Source: Thermofontimicrobium_A sp034505795 (lineage in GTDB: Bacteria; Zhuqueibacterota; Zhuqueibacteria; Thermofontimicrobiales; Thermofontimicrobiaceae). From it: a stretch of DNA of 44,055 nucleotides. The notes below the pieces were generated by a model, which did not search any database, was not told the DNA's origin, and was given only the letters and a program-made list of their open reading frames with translations. Each line of letters opens with the position of its first letter. Within the stretch, counting starts at the first letter, position 1. Both the position numbers and the translations under genes were made by a program. Below are positions 27,612 through 35,262 of the stretch, piece by piece. The stretch covers positions 1 to 44,055 of the forward strand of contig JAPDQM010000024.1 in assembly GCA_034505795.1 (NCBI GenBank), written 5' to 3'.

Positions 27612-28019
27612 CAGGGGGGTTCCTTTCGCTTAGTTAGATGCCACTTTTATAAAACATTATCAATATTACTTACAAAATTTGTCGTTTGCAGAAATACAAT
27701 TCCGCCAACGTCAACAGCATGCTGGTGTTTTTAAACTAGCTGTCAGGAAATGAAACAATGTCTAAACATTTCACATAAATTTTGCCATTTGTCTTACATA
27801 ACTTATTGAAAGTCATTGCCGATCGCTCATCTATTCCATCAATCATCATTGTTGCATGCAAGTTATGAACCAAAACTCGACTCAAAAATAGTTATGAATA
27901 AAAAATAATCTTTTGGGAGGCGAGATTGCAATGGTCAAGTTGCTGAATTTAGTATTTGCGCCAATGCAATCGCAGCAGCCATTGGCGCTGGTTAAATTTT
28001 TAATAACAAAAAATTTCTC
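27612..28019. other. Intergenic region between divergent genes
   Basis: This AT-rich region separates the secreted repeat protein (minus) from the DUF362 operon (plus). On the minus strand a weak TTGTAA/TATAAA pair about 18 bp apart lies upstream of the secreted-protein gene. The plus-strand promoter lies at its right edge. No gene of convincing length was found in it. Confidence 0.4.
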
Positions 28020-28048
28020 TTGACAGTGACTGCCAAAATTGATATAAT
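28020..28048 (+). promoter_or_regulatory. Consensus sigma70 promoter of the DUF362-AmmeMemoRadiSam operon
   Basis: A perfect TTGACA (28020-28025) and a perfect TATAAT (28043-28048) are separated by exactly 17 bp. Transcription should begin near 28055, leaving a leader of about 33 bases before the ATG at 28088. Confidence 0.85.
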
Positions 28049-28087
28049 ATCAGTAGAGAGTTATCGAAAGTACATCGGGAAAGGTCA

Positions 28088-29095
28088 ATGAAGGGGACTC
28101 GATACAAGCGACGTGAATTTCTAAAAACCACAGTACAAGCCAGCAGCGCCATTTGTTTTGGTATCACTGGCCTGGCCCCGACTCTCTGCTCAGCCGCCAT
28201 GCCATCGAAGCAGAGCACAATTGTTGTCGCGGAAAACCATCTGGTTCGTGATTCCAAGGATAAGTTAATCGGAAATCAGGTAGGGCGATTGCTGGAGCGG
28301 GCTATGGAAAACCTGTTGCAGGTCCCTAAATCTGAATTGGCCTGGCAGAAGCTGTTTGGTGCCCGCGACGTCGTTGGCATTAAAGTAAATTGTTTGGCAG
28401 GCAAGGGCATTTCCACCCATTTTGAAATAGTCGAGGCCATCATCGAGGGCTTGCGTTCCGCCGGCGTCATGGAAAAAAATATCATTATCTGGGATCGTTC
28501 CAGTCATGATCTCGAAAAAGCCGGCTATCGCATCCAAACCGATCACAATCGGGTGCAATGCTATGGCACGGAGCGAGTGGGGTATACCTATCGGGTCTAC
28601 GAATTTGGTGAAGTTGGTAGTTGCCTCTCCAAAATTCTGGTGGAAAAATGCACGGCTATTATTAACGTGCCAATTTTGAAAGATCACGGGATTGTGGGCA
28701 TGACCAATGCGCTGAAGAACTTTTTCGGTGCTATTCATAATCCCAACAAATATCACGATCAGCGCGGGGATCCATACATTGCCGATGTAAATATGCTGTC
28801 GGAAATTCGTTCCAAAGTCAAACTCATTATCAGCGATGCGTTGACCGCCCAATGTGAAGGCGGACCGCCGTTCATGCCGCAATGGGCCTGGTCCCAAAAC
28901 AGCCTGCTGGTCGGCTTCGATCCAGTGGCCATCGATGCCCTGGGTTGGCAAATCATCGAGGCCAAACGTCAGGAAAAAGGGTTGCCGACATTGAAGGCGG
29001 CTGGCCGAGAACCCTCCTATATTGCCACAGCCGCCGATGAGCAGCATCGACTGGGATGTAACGATCTGAGCAAAACCAATATTATTCGAGTATGA
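28088..29095 (+). CDS. DUF362 protein with Tat-type signal
   Basis: The 335-residue protein begins with a twin-arginine motif (KRREFLK, residues 7-13) and a hydrophobic stretch ending near CSAAMPS, so it is probably exported folded by the Tat system. The body matches DUF362: VVGIKVNCLAGKGISTHFEIVEAIIEGL, the IIIWDRSSHDLEKAGY strand, NVPILKDHGIVGMTNALKNFFGA, and SDALTAQCEGGP with WSQNSLLVGFDPVAIDALG. DUF362 often accompanies ferredoxin domains, but none is fused here. It is the first gene of a tight operon: the radical SAM gene starts 3 bp after its stop. The exact role is unknown; the context suggests it serves the AmmeMemoRadiSam system. Confidence 0.88.
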   Translation: MKGTRYKRREFLKTTVQASSAICFGITGLAPTLCSAAMPSKQSTIVVAENHLVRDSKDKLIGNQVGRLLERAMENLLQVPKSELAWQKLFGARDVVGIKVNCLAGKGISTHFEIVEAIIEGLRSAGVMEKNIIIWDRSSHDLEKAGYRIQTDHNRVQCYGTERVGYTYRVYEFGEVGSCLSKILVEKCTAIINVPILKDHGIVGMTNALKNFFGAIHNPNKYHDQRGDPYIADVNMLSEIRSKVKLIISDALTAQCEGGPPFMPQWAWSQNSLLVGFDPVAIDALGWQIIEAKRQEKGLPTLKAAGREPSYIATAADEQHRLGCNDLSKTNIIRV

Positions 29096-29098
29096 CCC

Positions 29099-30244
29099 AT
29101 GGCCATTCAGCATGTTCAATCAAGACGCCAATTCTTAGGCAGTTGTCTGAATCTCGGAGCAAGCAGTTCGGCGTTTTGGCTCGCAAATAGGCTATGGGCG
29201 CCGGAGCGTTGTCTGAGCAGCCCTGTTGAGAATTTGACCGAAGCTCGCTATTATGAAAAGCTGCCCCAACGAAAGATAAAATGCGTCCTGTGCCCGCGAG
29301 AATGCGTGATCGATGATCAGGAGACCGGCTATTGTGGTGTCCGGGAGAATAGGGGAGGGATCTATTACACGCTGGTATATGGTCGCCCTTGCAGTGCTCA
29401 TATTGATCCCATCGAAAAAAAACCACTGTTTCATTTTTTGCCGGGGTCTGTGGCTTTTTCCATTGCCACGGTCGGCTGCAACGTATTGTGCAAATTCTGT
29501 CAAAATTGGGAAATCTCGCAGGCCCGGCCCGATCAGGTGCCAAGCGCCGACATGCCACCAGAAATGATCGCTGCCCAGGCGAAGCGCAACGACTGCCAAT
29601 CGATTTCCTATACCTATACCGAGCCGGTGATTTTTACTGAATACATGTACGATTGCGCCGTAGCTGGCCGCAAAATCAATGTTAAAAGCGTGATGATTAG
29701 CAATGGCTACATTCAGAAAAAGCCGATGCAGGACCTGTGTGGAGTACTGGATGCGGTAAAAATCGATCTCAAAGCTTTCACCGAGAAATTCTATACCGAA
29801 ATGGTATCGGGTCATCTGCAACCGGTACTTGATACGTTAGTGCTGTTGAAAAATGAGGGCATGTGGACCGAGATCGTCTATCTGGTCATCCCAACCTTGA
29901 ATGATCATCCGAAAGATTTGCAGCAGATGTGCCGTTGGCTGGTGCAAGAATTGGGCCCAGACGTGCCGCTTCATTTTTCGCGCTTCTATCCACAATATCG
30001 CCTGAAAAACTTATCCCCCACGCCGGTCAGCACATTGGAGACGGCTCGCAAAATTGCCCTTGACTCCGGCTTGCATTTTGTTTATATTGGGAATGTGCCC
30101 GGGCACGAAGGCGAAAATACCTATTGTCCTGGCTGCCATAAACTGGTGATTCGGCGATTGGGTTATCAAATTGCGGAGAACAATTTGCTGGAGAATGGTT
30201 TTTGCAAATTTTGTCAGCGGAAAATACCCGGAATTTGGAAATAA
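29099..30244 (+). CDS. AmmeMemoRadiSam system radical SAM enzyme, with Tat-like signal
   Basis: The radical SAM motif is CNVLCKFC (C127, C131, C134). It is preceded by the family's second cysteine set, KCVLCPREC...GYCGVREN (C62, C65, C69, C79), and followed by a C-terminal CPGC and GFCKFCQRK pair. Other family pieces are SYTYTEPVIFTEYMYD and DAVKIDLKAFTEKFY. The N-terminus has SRRQFLG and a short hydrophobic stretch, a Tat-type signal not expected for a cytoplasmic radical SAM enzyme. The substrate of this family is not established. The gene has no ribosome-binding site of its own and starts 3 bp after the DUF362 stop, implying translational coupling. Confidence 0.92.
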   Translation: MAIQHVQSRRQFLGSCLNLGASSSAFWLANRLWAPERCLSSPVENLTEARYYEKLPQRKIKCVLCPRECVIDDQETGYCGVRENRGGIYYTLVYGRPCSAHIDPIEKKPLFHFLPGSVAFSIATVGCNVLCKFCQNWEISQARPDQVPSADMPPEMIAAQAKRNDCQSISYTYTEPVIFTEYMYDCAVAGRKINVKSVMISNGYIQKKPMQDLCGVLDAVKIDLKAFTEKFYTEMVSGHLQPVLDTLVLLKNEGMWTEIVYLVIPTLNDHPKDLQQMCRWLVQELGPDVPLHFSRFYPQYRLKNLSPTPVSTLETARKIALDSGLHFVYIGNVPGHEGENTYCPGCHKLVIRRLGYQIAENNLLENGFCKFCQRKIPGIWK

Positions 30245-30256
30245 AAGGACGGTACC

Positions 30257-31777
30257 ATGTTAATTCAAAAAGTAGGTCGACTTTTATTAATTACGTTATT
30301 TCTTTTTACTCAATGCAAGGCTCAACCAGCAAAGGAGGGTCAAAAGAAAGCCATGGCTGAAAAACAGGAAATTCGCAAAGCAGTGGTCGCAGGCAGTTGG
30401 TATCCCGGCGACCCCGATGTATTGCGTCAGGAGATCAATAAGTATTTGGAGAATGCAAAAATCGTCCAGGTCGGTGGCGAAATTCTGGCTCTTATCTCCC
30501 CGCATGCAGGCTATGTTTACTCCGGGTTCACCGCCGCGCATGCCTACAAACAGGTGATGGGCAACCGCTACGATGCGGTGATCGTCCTCGCCCCCAGTCA
30601 TCATTATGAAGATCAATTTGAAGGCGCTTCGGTGTTCAATAAAGATGGTTATGAAACACCACTGGGCGTTGTGCCGGTGGAAAAATCGCTGGCCAATGCT
30701 ATTATCGAGCAGGATGCAAAAATGCATTTCACCTGGCTGGGGCATCGGGCCGAGCATTCGCTGGAAATTCAATTGCCGTTTTTGCAAGTGGCGATTCCCG
30801 ATTTGAAAATTGTCCCCATTGTCTTAAGCGACTTCTCGCTGGAAAATTGCACGCGGGTGGCCAACGCCATCACCAAGGCCGTCAAAAATAAGAAGGTACT
30901 CATTGTCGCCAGCAGCGATTTGTATCATGGCTATTCGTATGACGATTGCAAGCGGACCGATAATTTGACCATGAAACAGGTCACAGCCCTAAAGCCAGAT
31001 GTGCTTGCTCGCGATTTTCAGACGCATAAAATTATGGCCTGCGGTGCAGGGGGGATCGTGGTGGCGGAAATGGTGGCCATGAATCTCGGCGCGGATGCGG
31101 CTAAGGTGATCTATCAAACCAACTCTGGGGATGTGACCGGAAACAAAAACGATTATGTTGTTGGCTATGCCGCAGTGGCCATTTATAAAAAATCAGCCGC
31201 CCAGAAAGAGCGAAAAGTCGGCATCGATAGCGGCTTGAACGAAGAGGAGAAAAAGGAACTCCTGGCTTTGGCTCGCAAGTCGATTGAAAGCGCACTGGCG
31301 AACGCCGAGCCACCAACGCCAGAACATGATTCGCCGCTGTTTAAGGAGAAACGAGGGGCATTTGTAACGCTCACCCATCATGGCCGGTTGCGCGGTTGTA
31401 TCGGCATGATTTTCCCAGTTGCCCCGTTGGATGAAACCATCATCGAGATGGCGCAGGCAGCCGCGTTCCGCGATCCGCGCTTTTCGCCCGTCACCGCTGA
31501 TGAGTTGCCCGAGCTAACCGTCGAAATTTCCGTGCTCACCCCCATCCGGGAGATCTCGGATATTAATGAGATCGAGGTGGGTAAACATGGCATCATCATC
31601 GAACGAGGGGGCTACAGTGGATTGCTGTTGCCCCAGGTGGCCACCGAATACGGTTGGGATCGGGAGACATTTTTAGAACACACCTGCAACAAAGCGGGCC
31701 TGCCAATGGATGCCTGGAAGAAAGAGGGGACGAAAATAAAAATCTTTTCGGCGGATGTGTTTCATGAGGAAAAATAG
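30257..31777 (+). CDS. Memo-AMMECR1 fusion (AmmeMemoRadiSam proteins B and A) with signal peptide
   Basis: The 506-residue protein joins two partners of the preceding enzyme. After a hydrophobic N-terminus (LLLITLFLFTQCKAQ, an atypical lipobox-like site), the Memo domain (about 38-310) shows AVVAGSWYPGDP, SPHAGYVYSG, LAPSHHYED, HRAEHSLEIQLPFL and SSDLYHGY, with the histidines and acids that form the dioxygenase-like metal site. The AMMECR1 domain (about 320-505) has RGAFVTLTHHGRLRGCIG and REISDINEIEVGKHGI. The start at 30257 has AAGGA 7 bp before it; an internal ATG at 30353 would drop the signal but has a poorly spaced site. It closes the operon 12 bp after the radical SAM gene. Confidence 0.93.
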   Translation: MLIQKVGRLLLITLFLFTQCKAQPAKEGQKKAMAEKQEIRKAVVAGSWYPGDPDVLRQEINKYLENAKIVQVGGEILALISPHAGYVYSGFTAAHAYKQVMGNRYDAVIVLAPSHHYEDQFEGASVFNKDGYETPLGVVPVEKSLANAIIEQDAKMHFTWLGHRAEHSLEIQLPFLQVAIPDLKIVPIVLSDFSLENCTRVANAITKAVKNKKVLIVASSDLYHGYSYDDCKRTDNLTMKQVTALKPDVLARDFQTHKIMACGAGGIVVAEMVAMNLGADAAKVIYQTNSGDVTGNKNDYVVGYAAVAIYKKSAAQKERKVGIDSGLNEEEKKELLALARKSIESALANAEPPTPEHDSPLFKEKRGAFVTLTHHGRLRGCIGMIFPVAPLDETIIEMAQAAAFRDPRFSPVTADELPELTVEISVLTPIREISDINEIEVGKHGIIIERGGYSGLLLPQVATEYGWDRETFLEHTCNKAGLPMDAWKKEGTKIKIFSADVFHEEK

Positions 31778-31785
31778 AACATCAA

Positions 31786-31816
31786 ACTGACCGGTCGCTG
31801 CGAGCGACCGGTCAGT
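31786..31816. repeat. Palindromic repeat, copy 1 (perfect 14-bp stem)
   Basis: ACTGACCGGTCGCT (31786-31799) pairs perfectly with its reverse complement at 31803-31816 around a 3-base loop. It lies 9 bp past the Memo-AMMECR1 stop. There is no T-run on either side, so although it could act as a terminator it is better seen as a member of the repeat family also present at 34194 and 34246. Confidence 0.75.
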
Positions 31817-31947
31817 GATAGTTCTCGATTTTGGCTGAACCGACAGACCAGCTTATGAAAACTCGGTACTTTTTTCTAATCGGAATTATATGCCGTATCT
31901 TTTCAGCCTAAAATTTTACCGAATGATTGGTATCACTTATTCGATGC

Positions 31948-34206
31948 TTACCTCAACACATTCACATTCACCAAAACCCTATTTCTCTCAATACTATTCC
32001 TCACCACATCGACCCGAACAATATTCAGCCGATCGCTCAAGCCGAGGCCCAATTCATGATAAATCCCATCAGTTGTGGCAGTCGGAGTATCGATATCAGA
32101 GGCAAAATTCTTGCTTTTTTCCGATAGTGAGCTCCACCCGATTCCGCTCCAGAGGTGCAGCTTTAGTGCCTTGACAAATCCCGCTTTCAAACCACGATGA
32201 TAAAATTCACTACCATTGATGGAATACTCGACCGTGGCATTGACCATGCGATCACCAGTGAAGGCTTTGTAATCGGCGCCTCTCAAATTGCCATGATAAT
32301 TCAGGAACGTCTTGCCGCCAAAATCGAACCAGCGCTGGGGGGGTAGCTTGCCAGTGGCAGCGGCAGCAGCAGTGAACAGGGTCAGGTCGCTGAATTCGGT
32401 GGGACGAAATCGTTTCTGCACGTTCCCTTTGATGAAAGCGTAGGAAAAATCGCTGCCGAGATTTTTCATGTCCGTGTATTCAGCCAACAGATCGAGATCG
32501 AAGTTATAAATACGATAGAGCAAAGTTGCCTGGAGTCCATTGAACCTTCCTGCAACAATCTCTGGATTCAATCGAAACGGCTGGCTGTATTTGAACAGGC
32601 TGAATCGGGTGTGATTGGCGGCGTTACTCTCATCCTGAGAAATGAATGAAAGCTTCATCGCCAGGTTCTCTGCTGGCAAAAATCCCAGTCCCAGGTTGGC
32701 GCCCTGCTTGTAATAATAATCCCGATAGTCGCCTTTGTACAGCAAGCTGGTAAACGTATTTTTGCCAGTGGTGATCAATCGAGACGGTTCTTCGTGGCCA
32801 ATGGTGTGATAAAAATTGGTTTCGACAAACACATTTTTCTGGTGATTCAAAAAGACCAGCAGCGCGGCATCGCCCTTCCAGCGCTGGTCTTTGAAGCCAT
32901 AGCCCACATTGGCTGAAATGGCTGAGTTTTTCAAGATCAAATTGGAGAGGTTGAAGCCATAACGGACCGCCAATCCCTCGACCCGATTGTAGCGGAAGTA
33001 ATTGGCCAGTTGCTCGGCAAAATGAAAATACGGACCCACCCGCTGCTCCCATCCAATTTTTAGCGCCTGCTCCGCAATCGCATCCGACTGAATCAAATCG
33101 GTCAGCAGCTTTGCCGATGAAAATCGATCCTCGATCGTTTTAATGATCTGATCTTCCTCCTCTTTAGTCAACCGATTTCGATAGGTCGTGTCAGGAATAA
33201 TCTTTTGCTCTAGTTCAGGATCGATCTGATAAACAACCTTTCGGTCGATGACCTGTGACGAATCGGGCAGTTCGGCATTCACCACATAATTACTAAATTC
33301 GATGAGCCGATAGATTTTGAGCTTGACTCCCATCCAGTGGATTTCAAACTCTTCTTCGACATGGGCTGGCAGCCAATAGGATTCATAGAGCAGCACCTTC
33401 TCGGTTTTCACTTTATGATTTTCCGATCCGCCCAGACTGAACGTAAAACTTCTTTTCTTGCCCGTTTTTTCGCTTGCCATTGAAGCCTGAGTATAAGAAG
33501 CCGCTTCGTTGAAAATCACCTCGGAGCCAACCACTTCTTGCTTATTGGCATCCACCATAAATTTTCCGCTCACAGCAGGAATATAGGATTTGGTTGGCGT
33601 CACTTTGATGGTCAGAACTTTGTTTTCACCGAAGCCAATTTCATTGATCTTTTCATAGCGATAGACCGAATCTGCTCCCATCGCAAACGGATACAGCGGC
33701 CAGCGTTTCGCAGTGGTTGAGTCCGCCGAACCTTTGTTAATGCCAAACGCTGAGGGATCATAAGTGAATTGAAATGGATTGGGCAGCGGAATGAATCCAC
33801 CATAGCGGATCTTTTGCGTATCGGGTTCAACCGTGCGCAGGGCTTTGATGATGATCCTGAGCGAATCGGGCTTCATCCAGAACCCATCGAAATAATAGTC
33901 CTCCATAAATGGCACCAACTTGATATCAAAGGGGCCATAGCCAAAATAGATATAAGTTTTCGACCGTCCTTCGAAAGTCACGGAATTGATCTCGTCATAC
34001 GAGCGCTGGCTGTTTTGTTGGACTTGTTTGACCAAAGTTTCCAGTTCATTTGAAAATGATGTTGCAGGGCGAGGAGCTAATAAGACATAGTTAATGAGAA
34101 ATATTGGCAGTAAAAAGGGCTTGATCAAGCGAGTCGTCGTTCTGATTTTTGAATGAAACACGATTTGCTCCATAGCGAAAATACCAAGCTTATTGACCGG
34201 TCGCAT
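31948..34206 (-). CDS. Outer-membrane beta-barrel protein (DUF5686-like)
   Basis: The 752-residue protein has a signal-anchor-like N-terminus, an N-terminal soluble region (about 45-360), and a C-terminal half of alternating polar/aromatic strands (about 390-752) typical of an outer-membrane barrel, ending in RVLVNVNVLR. The barrel contains FRYNRVEGLAVRYGFNLSN, which resembles the start of DUF5686-type barrels. The function is unknown. The start is uncertain: the ATG at 34206 lies inside a palindromic repeat, and the ATG at 34173 (MEQIVFHSK) directly precedes the hydrophobic segment; neither has a good ribosome-binding site. The gene has a palindrome of the same family at each end. Confidence 0.75.
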   Translation of the reverse strand: MRPVNKLGIFAMEQIVFHSKIRTTTRLIKPFLLPIFLINYVLLAPRPATSFSNELETLVKQVQQNSQRSYDEINSVTFEGRSKTYIYFGYGPFDIKLVPFMEDYYFDGFWMKPDSLRIIIKALRTVEPDTQKIRYGGFIPLPNPFQFTYDPSAFGINKGSADSTTAKRWPLYPFAMGADSVYRYEKINEIGFGENKVLTIKVTPTKSYIPAVSGKFMVDANKQEVVGSEVIFNEAASYTQASMASEKTGKKRSFTFSLGGSENHKVKTEKVLLYESYWLPAHVEEEFEIHWMGVKLKIYRLIEFSNYVVNAELPDSSQVIDRKVVYQIDPELEQKIIPDTTYRNRLTKEEEDQIIKTIEDRFSSAKLLTDLIQSDAIAEQALKIGWEQRVGPYFHFAEQLANYFRYNRVEGLAVRYGFNLSNLILKNSAISANVGYGFKDQRWKGDAALLVFLNHQKNVFVETNFYHTIGHEEPSRLITTGKNTFTSLLYKGDYRDYYYKQGANLGLGFLPAENLAMKLSFISQDESNAANHTRFSLFKYSQPFRLNPEIVAGRFNGLQATLLYRIYNFDLDLLAEYTDMKNLGSDFSYAFIKGNVQKRFRPTEFSDLTLFTAAAAATGKLPPQRWFDFGGKTFLNYHGNLRGADYKAFTGDRMVNATVEYSINGSEFYHRGLKAGFVKALKLHLWSGIGWSSLSEKSKNFASDIDTPTATTDGIYHELGLGLSDRLNIVRVDVVRNSIERNRVLVNVNVLR

Positions 34207-34220
34207 GGAGCGACCGGTCA
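34194..34220. repeat. Palindromic repeat, copy 2 (11-bp stem)
   Basis: TGACCGGTCGC (34194-34204) pairs with GCGACCGGTCA (34210-34220) around a 5-base loop. It overlaps the first possible start codon of the barrel protein gene, so that start would encode MRPVNK from repeat sequence. Confidence 0.7.
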
Positions 34221-34243
34221 GTGATTCGCTCCTCGATATGTTT

Positions 34244-35134
34244 TTACTGACCGGTTGCTGGCAGCGACCGATCAGTAAGGCTTAAATCCTGATACAACTG
34301 AACCTCGCTGGCAAATAAAACCAATTGCAGCATCATGCGCCAGATCATATAAAGCTGTTGCCAGATAAAGAGCGCCAGAATGACGGCGGAAATGGGTGAC
34401 TGCATTTGGCTTGCCACCAGGGAATAGGTCCCAAGCATAACCAGCCCAACCAAATAGAGGCCTAATGCCAATCCTAACGCACGCCAGAAATTCCTTGCTA
34501 AGAATTGCAGCGCTTTCCAGAGCGCCACGCGCATCCGACGTTCGTCGGTCTGCACCACGTAGATGCGGGCATAATCGATTGTCATGAGATAAAGAATCAG
34601 ACCGAGATGTCGTAGCCCGAATTGCAACCAGTTGCCGTAATAGGTGATGTATTGATAGGGATCGCCGCCGAACAGCAACCGTTCGATCGCTGACCAGAAG
34701 AGTGGCAGGCAAAGCAACAGCCCCCCGACCAAGAGGCTCCACAGCAGCAGTCGAATGAATCGCCCGAAATAGCGACTGGCTTCGCTCCAGAAGAGGGGAG
34801 CGGCAGGGGGGGACTGTTTTACAAATACGGCCAATGCGCCACCGGATAGAAATAGCCGCACGGCGCTATAACTTATGATAACTATCGCCAGTAGCACCAA
34901 TGCTGGTGCCAGAGAGTCCTGAGAATTTTTGATGAATTCAAATAGAAAATCCATATCCAATCGGCGCGCCAGTTCGTCCGCCATGAGACTCCGCCCCCCA
35001 AAATTCCGCATCAGGGAGCGGAACGGTAACATCAACACCAAACCGAACAGAAAATTGATTAGATAATAGATAAACACCAAGCGCTTGTACCGCCACATTT
35101 GGTTCACGCCGGTGGAAATGGTGGATAGAATCAT
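34244..35134 (-). CDS. Integral membrane protein of unknown function
   Basis: The 296-residue protein has about six hydrophobic segments (for example YYLINFLFGLVLML, ALVLLAIVIISYSAVRLF, LLLWSLLVGGLLLCLPLFW, ALGLALGLYLVGLVML) and a basic, soluble N-terminus. I recognise no family. The ATG at 35134 is chosen because AGAGGT lies 4 bp upstream; the open frame begins 22 codons earlier. Its last codons (SLTDRSLPATGQ) are encoded by palindromic repeat copy 3, so the C-terminus looks recently altered. It lies between the M1 peptidase and barrel protein genes in the same direction. Confidence 0.75.
   Translation of the reverse strand: MILSTISTGVNQMWRYKRLVFIYYLINFLFGLVLMLPFRSLMRNFGGRSLMADELARRLDMDFLFEFIKNSQDSLAPALVLLAIVIISYSAVRLFLSGGALAVFVKQSPPAAPLFWSEASRYFGRFIRLLLWSLLVGGLLLCLPLFWSAIERLLFGGDPYQYITYYGNWLQFGLRHLGLILYLMTIDYARIYVVQTDERRMRVALWKALQFLARNFWRALGLALGLYLVGLVMLGTYSLVASQMQSPISAVILALFIWQQLYMIWRMMLQLVLFASEVQLYQDLSLTDRSLPATGQ
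34246..34276. repeat. Palindromic repeat, copy 3 (14-bp stem with wobble pairs)
   Basis: ACTGACCGGTTGCT (34246-34259) faces AGCGACCGATCAGT (34263-34276) over a 3-base loop. Two positions differ from perfect pairing but keep G-T type pairs. The outer sequence matches copy 1, and the element lies in the last codons of the upstream membrane protein gene. Confidence 0.7.
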
Positions 35135-35262
35135 AGTTACCTCTTTGCTTTGAGCGAAGTTATTGGTTTGTTGGCTTCGCCAGGACCCTTTTCGCGTCAA
35201 ATGATTTAGAGCCGAAAACTAATCCTTCAATCTAGACTACAATATCCCTTGCGCCGAAAATA

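Noticed and set aside
28265..29119. A 284-codon minus-strand frame opposite the DUF362 gene
   Set aside because: It is the antisense shadow of a gene with clear family motifs, promoter and signal; the antisense product shows no family features.
31786..31816. Simple intrinsic terminator after the AmmeMemoRadiSam operon
   Set aside because: No T-run follows on either strand and the same arms recur at two other places where a terminator makes less sense, so it was listed as a repeat. A terminating effect remains possible.
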